A stretch of 64,000 nt of DNA, taken from positions 8,247,630-8,311,629 of the forward strand of contig NC_085060.1 of assembly GCF_963662255.1 (NCBI RefSeq). The letters are read 5' to 3'. The notes beneath the pieces are model-generated. The model saw nothing but the letters and a program-made list of their open reading frames with translations. It was not told where the DNA came from and made no database searches. Positions 1-14,305 of the stretch are shown piece by piece. The first letter of the stretch is position 1, and each line of letters starts with the position of its first letter. The translations under genes were made by a program, and so were the position numbers. This DNA comes from Cinclus cinclus. Its lineage: Eukaryota > Chordata > Aves > Passeriformes > Cinclidae.

Positions 1-3000
1 AGTTAACTAGTCCAGAATCTAAATACAAATGCTGGATTTTACCTCTGACAAAGCTCTGCAAACACCTACAATTTTGGAAAAATTTAGCTACTGCCATGAA
101 TTTAAAACTCTCTCTCAACACTAGTTAATGTCAACATTTCCCTATTTATGACCAGAACCTCCAAGAATTTGGAAGAAAAATAAATGTTAAAAGGGGGAGC
201 TAGAATAAAAATGCCGCCGTGCCTATGATGTATGAGTATTGGTTTGAAAAATGTTACAAAGTACAGTGAGTTTGGACAAATGTGCTTTGAATAAGAGTTG
301 AGGATGTGCTATGTAGAGTACGTGTAACATCTTGTTCACGTGCAAGAACAGACTGTGAAAGAAACAGCTTTGTGTGGGAGAAGTAACATCAAAGACCCTG
401 AAACAACCAGTGCTGTAATAGGAAACATTTGCCTTTGAGGACTCTTTTTGCTTCTGGTCACTTCTAATGTTTTCCTCTTTTTTCCCCCTCTCCTGTACTA
501 AAACACAGCGGCTGAGCAGTGAAAGGAGCCTGGGTAGGGTGAGCTGGATGGGCAGCAAGGAGGGTATGGAGGGCCATGTGAATTTGTATGGGATTGCACA
601 GCTTCCCTCCTGCCCCTCCACCTGGAGTTTGCACCAGCCTTAAAGGCTGTGCTTGTTTTTGTTGGGCAACCAAAGCAGGGCTGGAAGCTCAGCTTTGTGT
701 TTTTAGCTGAAAAGTTAGAGCACGGAATTGTCACCGTCTGTCAGACACATCCTAGATGTGGGCAAAACTCCTTCTGGGGGCAGAGCAGGATTGAGAGGGG
801 GATTAAGGGTGTGGGATTGGGACAAAGATCCCCAGAAGCTCCGGACACCGTGGGAGAGCTGGTGGGACAAGGGACTGTAGCCAAAGCACCATAACCGAGC
901 AGGGGCAGGAATGTCACCAGCAGGAGGGACGTGGGCTGGCAGCAGGCTGGTGCACACACTCCCTGTGGAGAACACGAGGGTTTTCCTGCGGTGTCGGGGT
1001 TATCCCTGCTGCCCACAGGAGGCTCACGGTGAGGGAGAAAGGCTGCGGTACAGCTGAATGCAGGCAGCAGCCTGCCCCAGGAACAGCCTGCGCCTCTCTG
1101 GGGAGCTTCTTGGGGAAATAGCAGAACTTTTTCAGCCTTGATTTACATGAGCAACAAAGAACACGGAGCATGAAGGACTCAGAGCGAGTGCCAGCGAGCG
1201 GAGCATCCCTGGCTGTGCCGGGAGCTTTGGACCAGCCGGGGAAGCTTTGTGGGGATGCGGATGGCCACGGGATGGCGTCTCGTGGCTTGCAAAGCACAGA
1301 ACAGTGTTTGGTGAGCAGTGGTGATCCTGCCTGAAGTGCTCTGAGCTGCACTGACCCTACAGCTTCTGCTGCTAGAAGCTTCTAATGTTTTCTTCCTTTT
1401 CACTTACAAGGTAACCTCTTCCTTTCAGGGTCAACATTAACTTCCCAGAGTGAGGGTTTGGACTTCATGCTAGTAACCTTAAAGCTGATTCAAAAAAAGT
1501 TCTCTGTGGCTGTAAGGATAACACAGTCCCATGCTAGAGGGTACTTGGATCAAATTTACTGACAACCTTAGATGAATGAACAGGCCCTGCTCATAGCAAG
1601 AGAGTTTTCCTAGGAGTACATTGCACATTGGCTGTTTTCCCAGCTCCGTGGAGCCTTTCAGGAGCCTGCTGAAAGTGGCACATTTTGGTTGGGTTTAGGG
1701 CATTGCAGTGTACAAGCTGGGGTTTTTCCCAAATGCTGATGCTGCAGTATTCCCATCAGACTGCACACAGGAAGCATCTTCCTGTTATTTCTCTGAGTGG
1801 GCACACACAGACCCAGATCTTGGAGAATGTCCAGCAGCTTCAGCTCTATAACCTGCAGCACTCAGGGAATGTGTGCCTGCAAGGAGAGCATCCAGCCATG
1901 GAGCCCTGCCCCGGTGCTCTGTCCAGGTGAGTGCCCAGGTAAGGCTGGCCAGAGTAGGTCTCAGTGTCTGCTGCTGCTTTTGAGAGAGATTTGGTTGTTT
2001 ACTGAAAATCAAGGCGTAAAACAGGGCAGCACCAGCTCTGGGCTGCGTGTGAGGGCTGCCTGCAGGGTCACAGGGCTGGGATGGTCCAGCTGCTGCCCTC
2101 CAGCTCTGTGACCTTACACAGCCTGGGAAGGAGCTGAGGGAGGGTGGGGGAGCCTCATGATCTTCCCAAAGGGCTTTGGGATCCGTCCACAGCCAGTGCT
2201 GTGCTGAGGCTGAGCACTACCAGCACTGCTGCTGCTGCTGGGAATTCTGGTTTGGCCCCTGGCTCAGTGACTGGCCTTGTTGTGCCTGTGCTGCACGTAG
2301 TTTTGACTGGAGCTGGGAGCGGTTTCTCTGCTCTTTCATAGTTTGCCTTCTCCTTCGCACGTCTCCAGCAGGAAGTGCAGATTCAGCAGGCATTGTATGC
2401 CTCAGCAGCCTGCCAGCTGCCTTGCTCAAGCTAATTCACAATTCAAGTCACTCCTGATAAGTTTGCAAACAATGTGCAGTGATTTCTGAGCTAGATAGCA
2501 GCTGAGCCGAACTCCTCCACTTCCAGCCTGTCATTTGGACAAAGCTCTGCACTTACCTTGTGAAGCTCGTGGGTCAAACGTGGCCTCAATATTTTGTGCT
2601 TCTGTGATGTTTCATAAAGTTCTTATTTGTTTAGGAGTGTCATTATTATTGAAACCCTTGAGTGTGTGGAGACACAGAGAGGGCATATGGTTAGTGTTGG
2701 TTGAAAATTAGTTGGAAATTGAACCCAGGACTTCTGACTTGCAGTTTAGTTCTTTGATCACTGGATACTTTTGTTACCCCCTTTGTAACACACTGGAATA
2801 GCCTGGGAATTTCACTGGGAATAACTCCAGTGAAAACAAGAGTAACATTTTTTTCTTCAGCTAACTTCATGTGGCAGCCACTGGAAGTGTGTGCTCTGAG
2901 GAACTGGCCCAGAGGAAGCAACTCTGCACTCGTGGCTCATCAGCCCTGGCAGGAAACAGCAGGTCAAAGTTAGAAGGAACTTACTTAAAAGCTAATGAGT

Positions 3001-4296
3001 GAGTGGTGCAGCAAGCACTGCAAGAAAGCAGGGCTCGGCAGTCAGCAGGGGAGCTTGGGGTTCTCTCTCTCTCTGTCCTTGTTCTACTTCCCCTCTCTTT
3101 GTTCACTTCTGTTTAACCAGAGAGATGCCAAGGTGATGATCTGTCAGATCAAGTCAGATGAGAACTTGTAGGTGAGACTGTGTCCCCTCCTGATCTGAGC
3201 ACAGGTCCCTCTGGAAAATGGGGCTGGTGCAGAAAACACACTCTTTAATCTTCCTCAGTATGTTTTTATGAAATTGAATTAAATCCTCATGACTCCATAT
3301 CTCAGCTTGGCAGACACTGCTTTTTTTCACACATGTGTAAGGTCAGTAGTCAGAAATGTAGCAGCCTAAAACTGCAGGGTTTGAACCATTCCATGCAAAA
3401 ATTGGTACGATACAGTGGCGGAAACAGGAATATATATTGCTCCTGCCTGATAATAGCAGGGTTTTTTCCCTGGGTAGGCTTTGGAAGCCCTCCTTGGTGC
3501 ACTTTCCAAACGGCACGAGGTCACATCACAAGCAGACTTACACTTTGGAGTATATTTGTCTTCGTGCCATGAGTTGGGTTTGCCTTATTTTACTCCTCCT
3601 TTAGTATTGGAATTGAAAATTCAAGTTGGAGAAATGTGAAAGCAATTGGGCCTAATCCATTCCTGTTGTTACTCCTTTTGTTTTCACTGGAGTTACTCCA
3701 AGGCTGAATTCAGCACATGATGAACAACTTGTTCTCCAAAGCTGGAACTTAGGGGAGAAGGTTTTAGGGATGATCACGCAACTCTGGGGCTCCTTCTCAA
3801 ACAGCTGAAGCTCCCACAAGAGGGATGATATTTGGTGAGTTCAGATTATTGAATTTAGTACAGTGTTCTAGTAATAAGCCCTCTAGTCATAATAAGACAT
3901 TATTATCCCTTAGAAGAATTACTTGAATAAAACCCAACTGCTTGCTTAGATTAGATAGAAAAATCCTGTTGATCTCATTTACCAGTCAGCTGCACAGATA
4001 CCAACACAGAGCAAACCCAAATGGTTCTGAGCCTGGTAAACCTCATCCTTCTGTCCTCTCACCTTCTCTGGGACCAGCCCCTCCAGGGTTGCTGCCTGTG
4101 AAATGTTCACTGCTCTTCATGCACTGACCATCTCATCTGCAGCCCAGGGAAGTCTCCAAAGAGGTTACAAGCCCTCATTCTGTCTTGGTTAGGTGGAAAA
4201 AGGAGGGTGCTACAAGCTATGGAGAAGCTGAGTGTTACTAGCTGAGGACTAGGTGCTGTTTATTTGAGTTGGGAGGGTGCTGTTTGTTTGGTGGTT

Positions 4297-4324
4297 GTTG
4301 TTTGTTTGTTTGTTTGTTTGTTTT
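4297..4324 (+). repeat. (TTTG)n microsatellite
   Basis: Five perfect TTTG units run from 4,301 to 4,320, with imperfect TTG and TTT edges on each side. It lies in a T/G-rich patch that begins near 4,260. No gene is nearby. Confidence 0.9.
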
Positions 4325-7300
4325 AAATCCAGGATCAAGGATATTGCTGTTAAGAACTAAGTTGAAACTCTTTATGAATTTGCAAGATGAACCAGTCCTC
4401 ACTGTTGGTTAATTCCTCCTGTGTTCCTGTGAGCTGTTGGAGGGGTCATGGCAGAGGCAAGATCCCCATGGTAAAATTAAGTTTTTCCTTCTTGGAGAAA
4501 TAACCATTACTGCCTCTCTGGCTCACTCAGTTTCATTTACTTTCTAAACAACTTAGATCACAAGGGCTCCAGGAGGGGTGCAGTGTTTCCAAAGAAAAGG
4601 CCTGGATGACTTTCTCCAGTTTAAGAGAGTCTTGTGAAAGTTGTGCTTCCTGCCCTTGCCCAGAGAAGAGGATTTATAACAGATGCTTCTGCAGCCTGCA
4701 CTGTGTGATTTGGAAGGTGGAGGATGCACCAATCTTGCCGTGCTTGGGAGGCCAGGGCAGCTTTCTGCTGAACAACACAAGTCCTGGCTCACAAACAGAA
4801 AATCCAGAGCCCAGCTGACACAGAGATTCCCTTCTTGCACGAGCTCTGATGTGTTGGGGCACATCTCAGCAGCTTTGCTCAGGCAGTTTCCAGTGCCACA
4901 GCCATGGTATGTCCTCGGTCTTGTTGAGGTTGAGCACTTCTCTGCTACCCTTTGGTTTTCACCTTCCTCCTCCTCTACTTTACTTCTGATCTGGGGCAGG
5001 GATGCCAGCTGCTCTCCCTGCTGCTGCTCCTTCCAGACTGTCTCTGTTTTCAGTGATCCCAGCTGCAGTTTGTACCCACACAGTCCTGACTACCAGGGAT
5101 GGTAGTACCAGAATGTGCTAAGAATAGAAACAGCACTACAGGAAGGGGCATTTATAGTGCTTATTGCATTTAATTAGGACTAGAGGAAGTGCTTCCTTAA
5201 TGCCTCAGCTAATGCTGAGTGAGGCACTCAGAGCCTCAGTGCCGAGGGTGAAATTCTTTCTTCAGCAGTTAGGAAGTGGCAAGGAAGGACCCCTCACTTT
5301 TAAAACCAAAATAAAACAACTTCTAGTCTTACTTGTCTTGACCTGTTTCTCTCCACAGCAGAAAATGCATCACTAATAAGCTTGTTGGGATAATGGTCAA
5401 TGAGATTGTGTTTAGCTTAGATATGAGGAGATTTTAGGGAGAAGGCAGAAATTTTGATGTATTCTACACAGTTACTGACCCCAAGGTCAGTGGAACAAAC
5501 ACCAGGTAGCCAAGAAAAACAGAAGGAATGGTTAATATCTTACAAACAGCAACATGGAGGGATTATCACACCAAACTTTGGTTAAAGTTCACATGGCAAA
5601 GAGGATCTTTGTCTGCTAGGAACTGCAGCTCCTACTGTTTGTCCACCATGCTGCTGCAAAATGTAATCACTTCCCCAGGTTTATTTGGTCATGAGGAGGG
5701 CTGTAATTTGGACCAAGACTTTAACACTAAACCAAGGGTGTTTTGACCCAGCTGAAGCACAGGGCAGGAGAGGGTGGATTTTCCCTTCCATGGCTGTAGT
5801 TCTGCAGGACACCCAAACACAATATAAATGTCTGGATTCATACAACAGGGATTTGACACAGTTCAAAGGTGGGATATGCTCAGCCTCCTTGTGTGCAAAC
5901 CTCACCTTCCCTGAGAGTCTAGCATCAGGTAAGACTCTGGGTTTTTGCCTCCAGCCCTGCTGAGCTCTTACTTTGTCTCCTATTTGGACCTTTGCTTCAC
6001 TTCCCTTCAAGCACTTGGCTCTAGGAATTGGTGCATCTCATCTTTCACTTTGAAACTCTCTGTTCCTATTAGCCACTGAGTCACCTGGGAATTGCAGATC
6101 CTAAGAGTTTGGAAGCTACAAGATATATATAAAAAAATAAAGCCTTAAAAAACTGTATTGTTTTAATTCCCATAGGGGGTGGATTGTAACTCATGTCCTT
6201 GAATACTCTGCTTAGGTGCTTAGTCAATTTCTCTTGTAAACTAAAATTTTATTTATTTTGTCATATGAAATATTTGCCCAAGAACTTCCTTTTATCCCCA
6301 GGTTAGTAGTAACACTTGTGGAGAAAGACTGACTGCTTCTTAAAAATCTGTCAAGTCTGGGTAAAGGACACAGACAAGCAGCCTGGTGTAGGGAGTTGGT
6401 AGCAGTGTTTTGGGTGAATTATTACATGACCTCACACTGTACTCATTTGATTCAGGCATGAACTTTCCTGAAGCAGAGAATTTTGGGTTCTGGATTCAGC
6501 CGTGAGAGCTGAAATCACTTTCCAGATGGGCATCCACACTTCTTGAGGAAAACCCCAGTTCAATCTTGGCCATCAAGGCACTGGATATTTTCCTTGATGC
6601 TGTTCCAGAGCTCCATAAATACTCCATGTCCCAGAGAGGTTGGGACTTGTCTGGGGGCTGTTGGTCAGACCAGTCTGCAGAGGACCTGAGAGCATCAAGG
6701 GGCACATCAGGGCCAGGCCCTGGCGAGTGATGCGGATTTTATCCTTTTTTGTTCCCTTTAATTTTTCTGTAGTGCATAGCCGTACTTCAGGACTTCCAAG
6801 GGCTGCTTCTCTAATCTCCCCAGCAGGATTCCTGCCGCTGGAAATCATGAGGGCTTGGACCAGCTATCAACTTTATCAGGAAAGCTTCTTTCCGGCCAAG
6901 GCAGTAAGAGCTTTGCTAAGCGGGAATCTTGGGTTGAAGCTGCTCTTCTCATATTTCACAGATGGCCTCAATGAATGATTTACTGGGAGAGTAAAAGATT
7001 AGCCAGATTCCTCCAACTGCGTCTCAAGTCACATAAAGCACTTGTTTTTGCTGGAGCGTAGGCAATTCCTATTTCTTTAGCCTGGTTAGACTGTTTTACA
7101 GTGCCTAATTACCCTGCACTCCCTTCCCTGGGAATCAGGTGTCTCCTGGGGTGGGATCCACGCTCCCCGCACGAGCCTCGCCCGTGCCCTGGAACAGCAG
7201 TGCCAGAGCAGGCTGCTCCACATGGGCAGGGACCCAACACCTGGACATGTGGTGTCTCCAGCTGCATTTTACTGGAGAAGTTCATGTCCTTCTGGGAGAG

Positions 7301-10300
7301 AGATAGTAAAGGGAATACTTAAAGAATGCAATGAGGTGTTCCCATAAAATTATCAAAAGCTTTGCTGAATCTTCCTGTGGAGAAAACCATCGCTGCAGAG
7401 TTCAAATGAATGGTGGTTTGGGAAGGGCAAAACCTCTAGCTTTAATATTTTAACTAGTCTCCAAGGCTTGGATGAGCTCTTCTGGGGGAAAGGAGATTAC
7501 CCCATGTTTGCCTGTTACAGAGTTTCTCACGTTTTTCTCCTGTGCACTTGGCAAACAGAGCTCTGTGTCTGTCTCTCTATGGCAATTTCTATAGAATCTG
7601 GCTGTTTTAAATGACTGCAGTACTGATTTAAACATCCAAATTGGAAAAGCAAGGTTTAAAGCAGACCAACTTTTTCCTTTAGAGTGTGACTTGTTAAAAA
7701 TCTTTGTTAAATTATTTACAAGGGGTGTCACAAGATCAACAGATCCTTGCAAGTAATCAATTTGTATTATTTCTATTGGGCTTTTCCCCCCTGCCCGCTA
7801 AATCAAAACACAATTGTGAGTTCACTAGAGGGTTTGCAGGGAGGGATGGCCCATTGCTATCGATATATGAAGTGTACATGCCATAAAGCCTAAAGCAGTA
7901 TTGGCATGTGCTGATCTCCTGTGAACAGTCTTTGATTTACAGCCGTCAGAGATGAGAGCTCTGGGGCTCGCTGAGGGAATCAACCCCTAGCAAAAATGCT
8001 TAAAATACTTGGAGATTAGCCAAGAGGCTAAGAAAAGAGGGGTTTGTGTCTTTTCTCTCTGCTGTGATCTCCTCTCCTATAACACTTAAAGCTGTGCAAG
8101 ACACAGGGATGAGAAGAAACAGCCTGGACAGCTTCGTCCCCAAGATATCAAAAGTCATTGAAGATCCACATTCTGCCCCAGAAGTACAAACATAATGAAA
8201 TTTGCTACTTTTCTGATTTTTGCATCACTATTTGGACAGAGAAACTGGGGCTGAACCTACACCCTGGCAGTTCCTCTTGGCTGAACCTGTGGCATAAAAG
8301 AGTCCCCTTGATAAAAGCTCCCCCACCACAGTTCTTCAGGGCTAAAATTTTCTGCAAGTTATAACAGGGTAAGGGAAGTGATAAAAAAAGTACATGAACA
8401 CAAAATTCTGTCTTCTTCTCAGTGAAGGTAGAAATAAAACATTTGTGCACATTTCCAGGACAGAACATTATCTGCCACCAGTTGTGTCTCATATAAATGA
8501 GTTGTGCATTGGCATTTGATACACAATTTTTCAAGCCTATCAGCCAACAGAGCAGAGCTTTATTTTGAGGTGACTGTGTCCTCCCCACGATCCAACTGGC
8601 CTGTAGGAGCAGAATATTAACACCAAACATCACTTTAAACGCAAATGGCATCCTTTGATGTTTAAATATAAAAAAGGACAGCCTGTGTTTATGAGGGCAG
8701 CACCAAATCTCAGGGGATTATTCACCATGGCAATTTTTTGAGGATATTAAGTCACTCACACAGATTTTATCCATAGGCTGCCAGACCAGGAGGATCCCTG
8801 GGGTTGCCTGAATGTGATCTCCCACCAGTGACCATCGAAGGTCTTGGAGCCCTGCAAGTCCTCATCAAAGACTGAGACTCCACTTCTCATTGCCAAGCAG
8901 ATGGGACTGTTGATCATGGTTTGAAAAGGCACTGTCAAAAGATGGAGAAATTAACAGGAAGAATTCAACATCATGAAAAAAAGGCTATAAAACAGTGATT
9001 TTCCTTGATTTTTTAAATATCTCTCCCCTTATTTTCAGATATAAGATCATTGTGCCAGACCAAATGGACACCTGGGACCCTGATATCATACTCAGAAAAG
9101 GTGCTGGGCTGTGATTCCAGGATTCCAGCCTTTCGCTCTGCATCCCACCGCATGTGCATGTCTGGAAGCCTGTGTCAGCAGTGGTGGGACACTCTGCAAC
9201 ATTCTGCTGGAAAACTTTCTTCTTGCAATTCTGTCTTGCTTTTTATTCTATTCCTCCTGCTACTGCCAATGCAGCAGTGGATCTGCTCCTACAGAAGGGG
9301 TGTTTCTCTGTGTGCCTGCCCTTGTCCATAAAGAGATTTAAGATACCACTTTGCGAAGGCAAACAGGAATTGGATAAAGCAATAAGAAAAAAAATGAAAT
9401 AAAAATGTATTTGTGAGATTGCTTAAAATGCATGTTTCTTACTATTTTGTGAGGATTCTGCCTGAAACCAGCATGAGGGCGACTGCTTGGGAGCAGAGAC
9501 AGGAAGGGATAAGAAAGGAAGCAGCTGTGATCCTTTTTTGGAGCATTTGCTCTTATTCATCCCCTTAGATGCATCCCAATGTAACTAACCTTTCAGATCA
9601 CTTTACAAAGTGATTGCTAAGTGGGACTGAGGAGAATGTATTCTGTAATGTAATAATTTCTGTCTTTTTTCTTCATTGTTTCCTGCTTGGTCATAGAGAG
9701 GTAATGTGGCTGGTTGTTAATTTGAAAGCATTTGTAGTGGTGAAGGCATAATTGACATGAAAGTTCACAGGACTCTGACAACTGCCAATGTATTGAGGTT
9801 TGCAGTTGAAAAAATGAAAGCTGCCTGTAAAGGATTCCCATTTGTCATGGAAACTCCACAATACCCCAGCTGCTTGCCTGGGATCTGTACCTCGTATGTA
9901 AGGAACCAGAACAGACATGTGCTCTATTGTACAAAGAGTACAACCCCACAGGGACAGGTAAATCATTCTTTATAAGGGAAAAACAAAATCTACAGTTAGT
10001 TTTCTGTAAAAGATGATTTTCAGGCTTTGCTTGCTATCCACCAGAATCAAAAATATGGCTTAAAGTACAAAAATGACAGTCTTTTATATTCTAATGCCCT
10101 AGTATCTCCTCTGGAGATGGATTTGGTGGAGCTGCAAGTGTGGCTGGAGAGCTGGTGGGATCTGGTTTGGCAAGGAGCTCTCCTGTTGTTGAGCACAAAA
10201 GTGGAACAGGTGGCAAAAGTTTCCTGGGAGATGCTAGGTCTGCAGTCTTTTCTCCCCTCAAGTCATTCTGTGCTTTAGCTTGCTGCCCATACCAAATAAT

Positions 10301-13300
10301 TTGGTGAGGTTCCGTTTGAAAATTAATATGCAAATTAAAAAACAAACCAGAAAAAAACCCAGTCCAGGGCTGAAGCTTTACCAAGGAGCTGGAAATTAGG
10401 AAAGGCTAAGCCATGATGCAAAGGTAACACAAATTTCATGTGAGGGGTGAACTTCTGGAAAAATCTCCCTCTGGTTGCATTGGGGTATATTTATTTTTCA
10501 TGGGGTATCTTTGCAAGGGTTACAAACACATCCTTGGACTTCAGTGTGACCGGGTTGCTCGGGGGGCTGCCACAAAACATCGCTCAAAAAAACAGGGGTA
10601 TTTCTGTGAAGTTCAGGGAGGAGAAATAATCCCCCTCAAACTCCCCATGAGCCTCCTTTTTGGTATATTTTTAGCAATGGCTCTTTTTAGTTCAGTCTGT
10701 GTCAGGAAATTCTGTACTGAGCTTCCCACTGTGCCACGCTGCGCCAGCAGCGTCACAAGGGCAAAGCACCTCTGCGTGGAAGAGTTTCTCTAATATTCAT
10801 TTCCTTAACTCTGGCAGACTCAAAGATTTCCTCCCATTCTTTCTCCTTTCCACTTTTTTGGTGATTGCTTCAAATAACCAAACCAAGGAAGATAGCAAAC
10901 CTTGTAGAACAGGGGTGACAAAATTATGAAAACAGAACGGCAAGATTAACCCAATTGCAGGCTTAGTGTGCGCAGACATAGGAAAGTGAAAGAATACTGA
11001 AAGAAACTTTCAAAACTTTGTTTCTTTGCGAGAGCTCAATCTCCAGACACTAATTTAGCTGTGCTAGTAATGCATTTAAATGTGTTCCTCTGTTAAGCAA
11101 TATATTCCCTGTGGAGCAGCTCTGGAGCAGCTGTTAGCTACAGGCGTTCCGCAGGCTGAGGTCTCTGGGTCAGGAACACTCATCTTCCACCAGCACAGCC
11201 CCCTGCACTGCTCCACACATCCCTGGTCTCTCTTCAGGCAAGGTGAGCTCCAGGTTTCAAAGATTTTCTCAGCAGCTGACAGAGGCTGAGAGCAGCTCGA
11301 GTGTTTGCTGCTCTGCCAGAGGGAGCCGTGTCTGGAGCCTCAGCACTGTCCCTTGTCACACCTTTGCTGAAAACAGCACTGACTTCACTGTGAGGAGCAG
11401 TGTCTGGCTGCTGCATGCTCACTGCAGGTCACATAACCTGCTGCTTCCATGCATTCAAACACAGACACTTCATTTTCTTTAACTTGGTCTTCCTTTTGCA
11501 GTGCCTTCAGGCTCACAGAGTGCCCGTGGCTGGCTGAGACACTGGGGCTGAAAGAGAACAACCTTGACTTTGTTGCTGCTAAAGAGGGAGATTATATTTA
11601 ATGTAAAAGTTATTGTCTTGGGCAGCCTTCGTCTCACCAGTGTACAATTCCAGAATGCTTTAAATTAAGTCTGGAGGCTAAAAGTGTGTTAGTCATTGCC
11701 CATACATCTTGGGGGAAGCAGGGCTCTCTAAAGTTATTGTTAGCATTAGGCATCTGGTTTATGTTTATAATGATTTATTCAGCAATGGGAGACAGGTAAG
11801 GAACTATCGTGAAAGACAAACTAAAAAAGATTGAGTTTTTCAAAGCTCTGCAGCCATTGTTAAATCAAAGTTGTCTGACTTCAAAAGGAATATATAACTT
11901 GATTAGATTCTTTAAACAATGTACAACGCTCACAAAGTTGGCAGCTATTTTTAGAGGCAGAGTTGGTAGCACAGCCTGCTCTGGAGGTTCATGTCCCTTC
12001 TAAGATCCTGTTCTTATGTCATAACTCTGGCTTTTGGGTTTTTTTAGGAAAAATATTTCAGCCAAGTACTTCAACGGCCTGCAAGAGCCAGGGAAGAATA
12101 CATTAGTTTTTTCAGTGTTAGAATAATTCAGGAAATCCTCTCTTTGGAAAGATCTAATGCTTCCATAGTTTGAAAGGGGGACTTGAAATCCAGTGTGGGA
12201 AGACAGGCTTTGTGCTAAAGAGGGTGTGTTGCCATTGCCATAAGGGTCTGGCCACAGGTTTTTCAGTTTTATGAGACTCTGAAGAAGTCGACTTTGTGTC
12301 TGTGCAGTAGGGCTTTGCAAGGGCTTAGCTAAGATTAGAGAAGAGTCTCTGCTCGTGTCTCCTCGTGCCTGGCCCTCACTGGCCTGTGCCACTGGTGGAA
12401 TTGGTCTTACCCAGCACCAGCTCCTGTGCAGCAGGACTTGGGGAGGGACAAGGGGAAGCCCATCCCCTGCAGTGCTGACATGCTGGAGCAGGGATAGGGA
12501 CAGTACCTGGAAGATGGAGCCAGTGGGACAGGGCAGGTTGGGAAGGATGGGCTGAGAGTTTATTGTTCCTTGCCTGTTTGATCCCCTCTCCCAGCCTGGT
12601 GGATATTCCCTTCCTCTCCTGCCAGAAAAGACACTCACAAGCCATGCTCCTCATTCCCTCCAGGCATGGATCAGGCAGGGAACACTCCACTGGCTGCAGC
12701 TGCCCCAGGTTGTGGAGCTCCCACCTCAAGGGCAGCAGGGCAGCACAGGCCCTCTTGGGATATAGGTGAAAGCTGTGTCTGGAGATCCCCAACGCCTTGC
12801 TGAACACATGGTTGTTCACCTCACCCACTTTTTGGATAGAAGATGCTGTTCTGCCTTGCAGCTGATGCGCTCAGCAGGTTCAGTCTCCACAGTGGCAATC
12901 CCCAGCTGCCTGACAGGGGCTTCTCAATTTTCTGTGACACAGAATGGATGAATCCTTGTCATCTCTCTGTTCTCTGCCTTGTTCCAGACTAACCTGCCTT
13001 CCTGCTGAGGAGCCACAGTGAAGGGACACACGGGGCTGGCAGCCAGAGGTGCCAGAGCAGGCTGGAGATTTTCAGTGCCTACTCTTTGCCTACAGGATGA
13101 AAATCAGGTCTATGCAAGTATAACTGCATGCAGGCATTGGATTTACTTACCTTGCTTTTTCCATTCTCCAAAACGCCCCTTGACCCAAGGGATTACCCCA
13201 CCTTGGGTTTGCCGCCCTGCCGAGGAAAAATACAATATGATGTTATGGATTTGGGGGGAAAACACTGCTCTTGGAGAACTTACCAGGGCTCTGCTATAAA

Positions 13301-13952
13301 CTCAACATGCCTGTGCCACCAGGTTCAGCCAGTCCTGGGCAGAATCACCTGTCAGACCTGCAGCCATCCCACAATGGAAATAAACAACCCATGTTTTGCA
13401 TGGTTGCCCTTCACCTGAGGTGAACTCTACACACACCATCCATCTCATTGCTCTTGGTCCTGGCCAGGGACCTCACAGATGTCCCTGCTCCGGGGGAGAG
13501 CACAGCACACCCTGAGTGCCTCTGAGTGACATCCCACTGCGGAACACACATGGTGTGAGGACCAAACCAACACTCAGCGTGGGGAGTTCGTGGAGCTGCT
13601 GGAAGAAAGTCAACATCCCTCTCCTGCTCAGGTTAGAAAAATGTCCTAGCACTGGATCCACCCAGCTCAGCTAGAGCAGGGCTGCTTGGCCAGACGACAG
13701 GCCTGGCTCTCTCTCCAAAGTGGATGAGTGCCAAAGGGGATTTTTAATTTCCAGATGCTTTTAAAATAAAAATAAAGCCTCTGCTGTAAACTGGCTTTGA
13801 ATGGAGGCCTCCCCTTCAGCCAAATAGCTGACTGATATGGGTGAGCTGACTGGGCAATAAAACCTTTCACTGCAATCTAGTGCATGGCGAGCCCTGGCCA
13901 GCCCTGTACCGAGGTCTGCAGCTGGACAGGGCTCCCTACAGAGCTGGGGGTC

Positions 13953-14008
13953 CCTTGGAGCCTGCCCTCCCCATGGAGCCAACCCTTCCCATGGAGCCAG
14001 TCCTCCCC
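13953..14008. repeat. 18-bp tandem repeat, three copies
   Basis: Three diverged copies of an 18-bp unit begin at 13,953, 13,971 and 13,989. Each starts CC(A/T)TGGAGCC and ends in a C/T-rich stretch. The period keeps a minus-strand frame open (GLAPWx repeated), which is an artefact of the repeat and not evidence of a protein. Confidence 0.75.
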
Positions 14009-14184
14009 ACCACCAGTCAGGCAGACACACTCCCAGAGCCCTCTGGCTCCAGATAAAAATCTTTATTCACTCTTGATTTCTGTTTCGTTCTTTTGAGGGG
14101 AGGGGGAAATACTTCATGAGAAGAAAGTTGGCAATAGCAGAATGGAAATGAAAATATTTTAGGAGAGTGTTGTCCTGAGAACTC

Positions 14185-14305
14185 AAAAGGCATGTGGATG
14201 TGGCACTTGGGGATGTGTTTTAGCAGGGAACACAATGGTGCTGGGTTAATGGCTGGACTGGGTGGTCTAAGAGGGTTTTCCATCCTAAACCACTCTGTGA
14301 TTCTA
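14185..14305 (+). mobile_element. CR1 LINE fragment, 3' end
   Basis: The stretch matches the well-known 3' tail of chicken repeat 1 elements. It has a GTGGATGTGGCACTTGGGGA segment, then a 'gctgggttaatggctggact' segment, then 'ggtggtctaagagg', then a 'ccactctgtgattcta' end. These elements are non-LTR retrotransposons and are usually 5'-truncated, as here, where only about 120 bp remain. The fragment is diverged, lacks a clear run of terminal 8-mers, and has no coding capacity. It also supports an avian (or at least sauropsid) source. I identified it by memory of the consensus, so the 5' limit is approximate. Confidence 0.82.

Larger units (their letters stand above)
1..14184. other. Intergenic stretch, no gene recognised
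   Basis: I read both strands here and found no conserved protein, RNA gene or splice-consistent exon chain. The reading frames present (up to about 210 codons) are low-complexity or GC-driven and resemble no family I know. The composition is ordinary avian intergenic sequence. The only structured element I can point to before position 13,950 is the TTTG microsatellite near 4,300. Confidence 0.6.

Noticed and set aside
3130..3206. Possible C/D-box snoRNA (GTGATGA near 3,133 and CTGA near 3,201)
   Set aside because: No terminal stem beside the boxes, no C'/D' pair, and no host intron. Box matches alone are common by chance.
12000..12638. 212-codon minus-strand frame
   Set aside because: No recognisable motif; residues reflect local C/T-rich composition.
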